A DNA stretch of 60,398 bases from an uncultured Alistipes sp. (lineage in GTDB: Bacteria > Bacteroidota > Bacteroidia > Bacteroidales > Rikenellaceae), in assembly GCA_900550375.1 (NCBI GenBank), contig URRP01000007.1, positions 1 to 60,398 of the forward strand, written 5' to 3'. The notes beneath the pieces were generated by a model that was not told where the DNA came from, ran no database searches, and saw only the letters and a program-made list of their open reading frames with translations. How positions within the stretch are numbered: the stretch's first letter is position 1; the number at the start of each line of letters is the position of its first letter. Made by a program: the position numbers and the translations under genes. Positions 54,824 to 60,398 of this stretch are shown one piece after another.

Positions 54824-54840
54824 GGTACCCAGAGCCGGGC
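54824..54840 (-). other. Putative attachment site: 3' end of a tRNA gene
   Basis: On the minus strand this reads GCCCGGCTCTGGGTACC, like the end of the T arm and the acceptor strand of a bacterial tRNA. The rest of the tRNA is absent; the sequence to the right matches no T loop (GTTCRA). This is the remnant left at one end when an island inserts into the 3' end of a tRNA gene. The intact tRNA would be at the far end, outside the window. The tRNA identity was not assigned. Confidence 0.5.
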
Positions 54841-54841
54841 G

Positions 54842-55216
54842 GTGTCGCTCGATTTGTAACATATTGCAAGTAAGTGTATTATGACGTAATTGCAATGTCT
54901 ATCAACGAGTTATGGTCGGCAGAGAATTGCAACGATTTGCACCAAATTTCCCTTAGGAAAATTAAGTCGGCTTTTTGTCGGCAAAAATACAGGCAGAATG
55001 CTGACACAAAATATGCCGGTATTTTGATTGGAATAGTGTTTGTAATAATGTTATTACTAATAAAGTTGTTACTAAACTCCACCCCCTTGTTCTAATGCGA
55101 ATGTTGCTATAAAAAGCACTCAATTCGACCAACATCACACATAATAACAAGAACAACCATTAAATGGTATATTGTATGCATAATAGATACGTTGCAACAT
55201 TCTTATTTTGCATAAT
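54842..55216. other. AT-rich spacer at the island edge
   Basis: Short open frames (for example 54874-55095) have no convincing start signal or similarity. Recombinase arm-type sites could lie here, but I could not identify repeats with confidence. Confidence 0.35.
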
Positions 55217-55247
55217 TTTGTTTCTTTAGATATTATTCATATCTTTG
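55217..55247 (+). promoter_or_regulatory. Consensus promoter of the AAA+/DUF4143 gene
   Basis: TTTG (55217-55220), 19 bp, TATCTTTG (55240-55247): an exact consensus match. The leader to 55269 is only about 15 nt. Confidence 0.8.
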
Positions 55248-55268
55248 TTGAGTCTAAAATCACATTCT

Positions 55269-56738
55269 ATGAACTCTCTTAACGCCCAATTAAAGGAACA
55301 ACTAATAAAGAGGATGTCAATGGATAATCCTTGGTGGTTGTCAGGAAAGATTGCTGAAGATTATAAAAAGATGCCTGTTCGTCCTTATTCTGATGCATTC
55401 TATCCATTAGTTTCGGATACTTCGATAAGACGTGCTACGATACTAATGGGACCTCGACGTGTTGGTAAAACGGTAATGATCTATCATACGATTGACAGAC
55501 TTATTGAGAATGGAATCAATCCACAAAAAATCATCTACTTGTCAATAGATACACCAATATACAACAATGTCTCCCTTGAAGAGCTGTTTGATTATGCTCG
55601 TCAAGCCCTCAAACAGGAGGATAATTATGATAATTTTTTTGTTTTTTATGACGAGATTCAGTATCTCAAAAATTGGGAAGTTCATCTAAAGTCTCTTGTC
55701 GACAGTTTTCGTAATGTCAAATTCATTGCTTCGGGATCTGCAGCCGCTGCGTTGAAGATGAAGAGTAATGAGAGTGGAGCTGGCAGATTTACAGATTTTA
55801 TGTTACCACCTTTAACATTTTATGAATTTCTCAACTTGCAGAATTTGGGCAATATAATCTTTGAAAAAAACGACAAGTCTATTACTCCATACGATACTAT
55901 TAATATTGATGAGCTTAATCGATTGTTTGTTGAATATATAAACTATGGCGGTTACCCGGAGGTCGTTTTCTCCGAAAAAATACGCTCTAATCCCGGGCAA
56001 TATATAAAAAATGATATCATTGATAAGGTCTTACTCAGAGACCTTCCAAGTCTTTATGGTATTACCGATATTCAAGAGCTAAACAAACTTTTTGTTCACA
56101 TTGCATTTCGTTCTGGCAATGAATTTTCTTATGAAAATCTCTCTACAGAAGCAGGCATTAAGAAAGACTTATTAAAAAAATATCTTGAATATCTTGAGGC
56201 TGCATTTTTGATTAAAGTTGTCAATCGAATAGACCAAAATGCAAAACGAATGAAGAGAGTAACATCATTCAAAATTTATTTGACCAATCCCACATTGCGA
56301 TGCGCTCTATTCTCACCAATTGATGACTCTGATGATTTTATGGGAAGTATGGTTGAAACAGCCATTTTTGCCCAGTGGATTCAAGGCGAAAAGAGCGACT
56401 TTTACTATGCCAACTGGACGAATGGTCGAGAAAAAGGTGAAGTTGATATGGTTTGGACCGATCCTGCCACACAAAAAGCATTCTCATTGGCTGAAATAAA
56501 ATGGACTGATAGATTCTATGAAAATCCAACAGAGTTAAAATCTCTAAACAAATTTCTGGAAGCAAACGGAGATATTCGTAAAATAATAGTTACAACAAAG
56601 AGCGAGTTAGGTTCATATGATATTCCACACGGAAAGATATTATTTGTTCCGTCTGCCATATATGCCTATTGGGTTTCTGATTTCCTTTATAAGAATAAAA
56701 GCACTCAATTATTAGCATCAGACGAGTTGTCAAAATAA
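55269..56738 (+). CDS. AAA+ ATPase with DUF4143 domain
   Basis: Protein of 489 aa from ATG 55269, eight codons inside the longest frame, placed just after the promoter. Walker A is GPRRVGKT (residues 61-68) and Walker B is FFVFYDEI (123-130). SGSAAAALK near residue 165 fits the sensor region of the AAA_14 group. The C-terminal DUF4143 part (residues about 330-450, GSMVETAIFAQWIQGEKSDF; GEVDMVW; AEIKWTD) contains nuclease-like E/D...E.K spacing. Members are common accessory ATPases of unknown function in islands. The gene has its own promoter and terminator. Confidence 0.85.
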   Translation: MNSLNAQLKEQLIKRMSMDNPWWLSGKIAEDYKKMPVRPYSDAFYPLVSDTSIRRATILMGPRRVGKTVMIYHTIDRLIENGINPQKIIYLSIDTPIYNNVSLEELFDYARQALKQEDNYDNFFVFYDEIQYLKNWEVHLKSLVDSFRNVKFIASGSAAAALKMKSNESGAGRFTDFMLPPLTFYEFLNLQNLGNIIFEKNDKSITPYDTINIDELNRLFVEYINYGGYPEVVFSEKIRSNPGQYIKNDIIDKVLLRDLPSLYGITDIQELNKLFVHIAFRSGNEFSYENLSTEAGIKKDLLKKYLEYLEAAFLIKVVNRIDQNAKRMKRVTSFKIYLTNPTLRCALFSPIDDSDDFMGSMVETAIFAQWIQGEKSDFYYANWTNGREKGEVDMVWTDPATQKAFSLAEIKWTDRFYENPTELKSLNKFLEANGDIRKIIVTTKSELGSYDIPHGKILFVPSAIYAYWVSDFLYKNKSTQLLASDELSK

Positions 56739-56760
56739 GCATAAAAAATCCTCTTATTTT
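56732..56760 (+). terminator. Hairpin overlapping the ATPase stop codon
   Basis: AAAATAAG (56732-56739) pairs with CTTATTTT (56753-56760), followed by GTTTTT. Confidence 0.55.
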
Positions 56761-57022
56761 GTTTTTGCGCAATAAATAAGTGATAAACAAATATTTACGA
56801 GTGTAATTTAAGACGTGTTTGGCATAAAATAGGAGGGCTTGCAAAATTAAAATACACCCTATCGGGCAGAATTTTTATCCAACAGCCGTATTATACCCCA
56901 ATGGGGATTGTTTTGCAAATCGAGTTTTACCAAAGTTGTTGCTGTCTCATGAGTAAAATCAGAGTTTAATTCGTTGCATATAATTGCATTGTATTGCGGG
57001 TTATTGTATTGATATATAAGCA
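56761..57022. other. Spacer before the recombinase gene
   Basis: No gene seen. A short palindrome ACCCCAATGGGGA lies near 56896-56908. This gap could hold recombinase arm sites, which I cannot confirm. Confidence 0.3.
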
Positions 57023-57054
57023 TTTGTAAGTTTGAGAAAAGTTATTTATGTTTG
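57023..57054 (+). promoter_or_regulatory. Promoter of the tyrosine recombinase
   Basis: TTTG (57023-57026), 20 bp, TATGTTTG (57047-57054), with a leader of about 25 nt to the ATG at 57085. Confidence 0.7.
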
Positions 57055-57084
57055 TGTCGTAAATAATATTTTCAAGCAAAACGA

Positions 57085-58479
57085 ATGGCTTCAATTCAAC
57101 TCAAACTATCAACCAAAGCCGACACGATTACCGGCAAAAGCGAAATTCACATTCGGTTCTCTCACGGTCGTAATATCGACTTGCGAGCCAAAAGCAAAAT
57201 CTTCATTCCGTCGGAGTATTGGAACAAATCTACATCAACGATTGTCGTTCCCAAGTTCCGATTGATGACACCACAACAACGAACTCTGGTCGATGACCTA
57301 ACCATTCAACGTGACAATCTGGCACAACTGCAACTCACAATCGTCAAGGCATTTATGGAGGCATCGTCACTCGAAGATGTTACTCCCGATTGGCTTAATA
57401 CTCAAATCGAACTGTTCCACCACCCCGAAAAGTGCAAGCCACAAGAACAGGCGGTGGACGATATCTACAAACTTGACGACGATACATACACGCCTTCTCT
57501 TCCCGAATTGTTTGACCTGTTTTTGCAACGCCATCGTCTTTCGGAGGTACGCAAAGGCAATTTTCGAGTGCTGAAACGTGTGATTCAGCGATATGAACTC
57601 TATCTGCGCATCATCAAACGTGACCTCAAATATCGCCTTGATATCGATCAGATTACACACAAGACTATTCGGGATATCGAGGATTATATGCACCGTGAAT
57701 ACGAGATTGCCGAAAAGTATCCGCAGATATACCGTAAACTGCCCGACTCCAAGAAACCGATGCGTCGTGGGGCAAACACGATTAGCGATATGCTCACCAA
57801 GATTCGTACCCTTTACCTATGGGCAATCGAGAACGAATATACCACAAACAATCCTTTCAAGACGTTTCGCATCGAAGAGTGCGTCTATGGCACGCCCTAC
57901 TACATATCTATCGAGGAACGTAACAAACTCTACCACACAAACCTATCACGACACCCCGAATTAGCCATGCAACGTGACATCTTTGTTTTTCAGTGTTTGA
58001 TAGGCTGTCGAATTGGCGACCTGTTCAAACTGACAAAGGATAGCATAATTGACGATGCTGTCGAGTATATTCCACGCAAAACCAAAGAGGGACGACCACT
58101 CACGGTGCGTGTACCGCTGAACAGCATTGCTCGTGAGATATTGGAACGCTACGCCAACTATCGTGGTCGTGAACTACTGCCGTTTACTTACGAGCAACTC
58201 TATAACGACAGCATCAAAAAGATGTTCTTGGCTGCAGGACTCACTCGAACGGTTACCGTTATCAACCCGACAACACGTGACGAGGAGAAACGCCCACTGA
58301 ACGAACTTGCCAGTTCGCATTTGGCTCGAAGAACCTTTGTTGGTAACCTCTATAAACAGGTGCGTGACCCGAACCTTGTTGGCGCACTCAGTGGTCACAA
58401 AGAGGGTTCAAAAGCCTTTGCACGTTACCGAACAATCGATGAGAGCATCAAACGTGATTTGGTCAAGATGTTGGAGTAG
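57085..58479 (+). CDS. Tyrosine recombinase (phage-type integrase)
   Basis: Protein of 464 aa with an N-terminal Arm-type DNA-binding region (about 1-95), a SAM-like core-binding domain (about 130-255) and a catalytic domain from about 275. Catalytic residues visible are Arg309 (CRIGDLFKL), His412 and Arg415 (SSHLARRTF), His438 (GALSGHKEG) and the nucleophile Tyr448 (ARYRTID). It inserts and excises DNA by strand exchange at att sites and is the likely integrase of this island; the tRNA-like att site lies 2.2 kb upstream. Its stop codon is one base from the convergent hipA stop. Confidence 0.92.
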   Translation: MASIQLKLSTKADTITGKSEIHIRFSHGRNIDLRAKSKIFIPSEYWNKSTSTIVVPKFRLMTPQQRTLVDDLTIQRDNLAQLQLTIVKAFMEASSLEDVTPDWLNTQIELFHHPEKCKPQEQAVDDIYKLDDDTYTPSLPELFDLFLQRHRLSEVRKGNFRVLKRVIQRYELYLRIIKRDLKYRLDIDQITHKTIRDIEDYMHREYEIAEKYPQIYRKLPDSKKPMRRGANTISDMLTKIRTLYLWAIENEYTTNNPFKTFRIEECVYGTPYYISIEERNKLYHTNLSRHPELAMQRDIFVFQCLIGCRIGDLFKLTKDSIIDDAVEYIPRKTKEGRPLTVRVPLNSIAREILERYANYRGRELLPFTYEQLYNDSIKKMFLAAGLTRTVTVINPTTRDEEKRPLNELASSHLARRTFVGNLYKQVRDPNLVGALSGHKEGSKAFARYRTIDESIKRDLVKMLE

Positions 58480-58480
58480 A

Positions 58481-59581
58481 TTATTTGAGGTCGAACTTAG
58501 CCATACGCTTTTGGTGGTATATATCCTCTATCTGCTGAATAATCTGAGTGGCTTGATTTGTCTGCAATCCAATCTCCTTTGCCAATATAATTACATCTTT
58601 TTTTGTCGGCTCACCTTGTCCGTTTATGGTCGTTGTATGGTAGCCGTTAAACCCTGTACTCGGCAGAAGGTCGTATGCAGGCGATAGTTTCCACGCTCCG
58701 CCACGATATTGAAACGAAAAATTCTTGGCGTGGTCGTCTCTGTTTGAGATAACAATATTGAACACCATTCTACGGAACATTTGCATCACCTGTTGCATAT
58801 CTCGTGTCAGCGAGAGAGTCAATTTTAGCAGTAAAGAGTAATCCAAACTCGGAATTCGGTAATCGGCATTCAGTAAACCTGCGGCCGATATGGTATGAAT
58901 CCTTTCCTGCCCTACTCTGTCAAAACGCTCTGTTGCAAAATATTTATCATTCAAGAGTCTTGTTTCACTCATTGTGATGCCACATTCTTTTGCCAACAGC
59001 GAATATTGATACTCCGTTTCACCGATGTTTTGAGGGTCTAAGGTTGCACGAAACTTAACCAACCATTGGCGGTTATCAATAGTTGCAAAGACTTTGGGAC
59101 GTGCACCGCCCGATGAACCACCATAGCGATACAACTCATCAACAGCACTGCTTTTATCTTCAAGTATGGCTTGGGCTTCGGTGGCAAGCCGGTCAAAATC
59201 CACAAACGAATCATCTGCGGATACACTTCTGTCGGGGCGAAATTCCAATGCTCCACGCCCCGTACTACCTATAAGTGCCAACCGTTCGAGGAGCGTAAGT
59301 TTCTGCGAATTTATGCCCTGTGCGGTTAAATATCTGTCCAAAATAAGATTACCCCAACCGTCGGGCAGGCTGTCATCAAACACACCGAAACCACCGTGGA
59401 AAGGGTCTCGTTTGGCAATTTGCAACCCATTTTTCAGCGGCAGATAGAATGGCGATATGGAATAGCCAGATTTAATCCACTCTGCATCATACTCAAAGGC
59501 GCACAAACTCTCGGGTGTAAGAGCCAACCGTCCAACACGCCCGTTGGCTATAAAAACCTCTATGGTTGAAATATTATTCAT
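58481..59581 (-). CDS. hipA: HipA-like kinase toxin
   Basis: Protein of 366 aa from ATG 59581, an internal start giving MNNISTIEVF; the longer frame from 59623 would overlap further into hipB. HipA features: HGGFGVFDDSLPDGWGNLIL (about residues 62-81), the Gly-rich activation loop GGSSGGARPKV (about 155-165), the catalytic loop ISNRDDHAKNFSF (about 282-294) and the DFG-like SPAYDLLP. HipA kinases phosphorylate a cell target (glutamyl-tRNA synthetase in E. coli) and stop growth. It is shorter than E. coli HipA (440 aa) but keeps the key residues. It overlaps hipB by 8 bp. Confidence 0.9.
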   Translation of the reverse strand: MNNISTIEVFIANGRVGRLALTPESLCAFEYDAEWIKSGYSISPFYLPLKNGLQIAKRDPFHGGFGVFDDSLPDGWGNLILDRYLTAQGINSQKLTLLERLALIGSTGRGALEFRPDRSVSADDSFVDFDRLATEAQAILEDKSSAVDELYRYGGSSGGARPKVFATIDNRQWLVKFRATLDPQNIGETEYQYSLLAKECGITMSETRLLNDKYFATERFDRVGQERIHTISAAGLLNADYRIPSLDYSLLLKLTLSLTRDMQQVMQMFRRMVFNIVISNRDDHAKNFSFQYRGGAWKLSPAYDLLPSTGFNGYHTTTINGQGEPTKKDVIILAKEIGLQTNQATQIIQQIEDIYHQKRMAKFDLK

Positions 59582-59912
59582 TCTTAGTCGCTCTTTTTCG
59601 GTTTGACTTTTGGTTGCTGTCAATCAACTCGTCTATGCTTTGGTAGTTTTTGGTTGAGAATAGTTGTTCAATGTCATCGACTGCTCCGAGTGCGATTGCT
59701 ATTAAGACCAGACCTCGAAAAGAGATTTCGCCTTTCGATTCAAATCTTCGATAGGTGGCAAGTGGCAACCCTGCTTTCGCTGCCAGCAAGTTCTGCGTCC
59801 AATTAAGTTCTAATCTGCGCATTCGCACTCGCTCGGCAACCTGACGCATTATAGCATCTGGCGTTCGCTCTATGAGTGCTAATATATTATCTGTTATCAT
59901 ATATTTTACCAT
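59574..59912 (-). CDS. hipB: HipB-like antitoxin, XRE-type HTH protein
   Basis: Protein of 112 aa with a Cro/CI-type HTH (RVRMRRLELNWTQNLLAAKA, about residues 28-47, then GLPLATYRRFESKGEIS). It should bind HipA and repress its own operon. The C-terminus is a basic tail (NQKSNRKRATKNE). The start could be 59912 or the Met at 59900 (MITDNILALIERT); neither has a clear ribosome binding site. Direct repeats around the start are candidate operators. Confidence 0.87.
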   Translation of the reverse strand: MVKYMITDNILALIERTPDAIMRQVAERVRMRRLELNWTQNLLAAKAGLPLATYRRFESKGEISFRGLVLIAIALGAVDDIEQLFSTKNYQSIDELIDSNQKSNRKRATKNE

Positions 59913-59932
59913 TAAAGTGACAATATATTATC
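59881..59932. repeat. 11-bp direct repeats around the hipB start
   Basis: AATATATTATC occurs at 59881-59891 and 59922-59932, 41 bp apart, one inside the hipB coding start and one upstream. They may be HipB operators or part of the promoter; they differ from the TATC-N8-GGATA operator of E. coli HipB. Confidence 0.55.
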
Positions 59933-60016
59933 ATTACAAATATAGTGCAATTATTTGAAATCACAAAAAAAGGTCACACCGATTGTGCGGTCGAAAAATG
60001 TAGCAGTTTTTTTTGA

Positions 60017-60024
60017 TATATTTG
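60017..60024 (+). promoter_or_regulatory. -7 box upstream of the small coiled-coil gene
   Basis: TATATTTG at 60017-60024 is a full match; no TTTG was seen at the -33 spacing. The leader to 60081 is about 50 nt. Confidence 0.5.
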
Positions 60025-60080
60025 CAACTGTTTGAATATCATAAATAATAACATCTACAGAAACTCAATACGAAGCGAAT

Positions 60081-60395
60081 ATGAACGAACAAAAGATGCA
60101 AAGAATCTTGGAGCGAGTAGCTTCAACCCCTGAATATATTGAGGCTACAAACAAAGCCAGAGAGGCTACTGCGCAATTTTTATCATCTATCGCCCCGATG
60201 TTGAAAAGTCTAAACGACATATCCAGTAGTCTACACACAATACAACAACCGCTCTTTCAGAAGATCCAAGAGCCGTGGGGTCGAATTGTTGCATTACATA
60301 GAGAGGTCGAGAAATTAAGGCAAGAGATTGAGAGTCGTTCGGATTGGACTTCCAAATTAAATCTGCACAAAAAGTTAAGCACTTTTTCTATTTAG
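60081..60395 (+). CDS. Small hypothetical helical protein
   Basis: Protein of 104 aa, mostly predicted helix with heptad-like stretches (RIVALHREVEKLRQEIESRS near residues 71-90). No domain was recognised, and no signal peptide or membrane segment is present. It is divergent from hipB and its stop codon lies three bases before the window edge. As island cargo it may be a DNA-binding or structural accessory protein, but nothing in the sequence decides this. Confidence 0.55.
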   Translation: MNEQKMQRILERVASTPEYIEATNKAREATAQFLSSIAPMLKSLNDISSSLHTIQQPLFQKIQEPWGRIVALHREVEKLRQEIESRSDWTSKLNLHKKLSTFSI

Positions 60396-60398
60396 TTT

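Larger units (their letters stand above)
54841..60398. mobile_element. Putative genomic island (left part)
   Basis: Base use changes sharply from GC-rich to AT-rich just after the tRNA-3'-like sequence and stays different to the right edge, with the strongest shift at 54870-57080. The segment encodes a tyrosine recombinase, a HipBA-type pair, an AAA+/DUF4143 ATPase and a small protein. No conjugation or phage structural genes are visible in the part shown, so the element class is open. Confidence 0.6.

Noticed and set aside
54824..54920. A complete tRNA gene at the island edge
   Set aside because: Only the 3' end fits. The sequence to the right has no T loop, anticodon stem or D arm.

Overview
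The window looks like chromosome from a gut Bacteroidales with high GC, most like Alistipes (Rikenellaceae). This rests on SusC/SusD pairs, a Bacteroidetes ECF sigma/FecR pair, DUF/BACON/FISUMP surface lipoproteins, BtuB-BtuG vitamin B12 uptake, and promoters of the Bacteroidetes type (TTTG, about 20 bp, TAnnTTTG). The genus is an inference from composition and gene content. No rRNA gene, complete tRNA gene or CRISPR array was seen.

Layout. 1-13 kb: an OPA-type MFS antiporter, a secreted nucleoside-hydrolase-like protein behind a palindromic operator, a cytidylate-kinase-like protein, a MATE exporter with a long leader, then cysM, a GT2 glycosyltransferase, an AsmA protein and a lipoprotein/outer-membrane pair. 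13-17.5 kb: an APH/NahK-like kinase divergent from a secreted GH109-like enzyme, a DUF2798 membrane protein, and a DJ-1/PfpI protein divergent from an HxlR regulator. 17.5-28.3 kb: a Sus locus on the minus strand (metallophosphoesterase, BACON/LamG lipoprotein, SusC, SusD) with a DUF6377 regulator beside it. Its promoter carries the same LacI-type palindrome as the nucleoside-hydrolase gene 26 kb away. 28.3-29.6 kb: a gene-free stretch of repeats, with C9/G9 tracts, a MITE-like element and hairpin repeats with a compensatory base change.

29.6-35.7 kb: a putative operon with tatA and tatC around a Tat-exported Gfo/Idh/MocA oxidoreductase, a DUF1080 (3-keto-glycoside hydrolase) lipoprotein and a sugar isomerase/epimerase-like protein. 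This fits the oxidative 3-keto route of glycan breakdown with its own export machinery. 36-47.5 kb: a second Sus locus under an ECF sigma/anti-sigma pair (STN-type SusC, SusD, BACON-FISUMP lipoprotein, and a GDPD domain fused to GLUG-like repeats). Both Sus loci lack glycoside hydrolases and instead encode a phosphoesterase, which suggests phosphorylated or phosphodiester substrates. 47.7-54.6 kb: a cobalamin riboswitch with an intrinsic terminator, then four genes for surface B12 capture (DUF4465/BtuH-like, PKD-type lipoprotein, BtuB, BtuG).

Near 54.83 kb the sequence turns AT-rich just after what looks like the 3' end of a tRNA gene and its terminator. From there to the right edge it appears to be a genomic island with an AAA+/DUF4143 ATPase, a tyrosine recombinase, a HipBA-type toxin-antitoxin pair and a small coiled-coil protein. 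The island's far end is outside the window.
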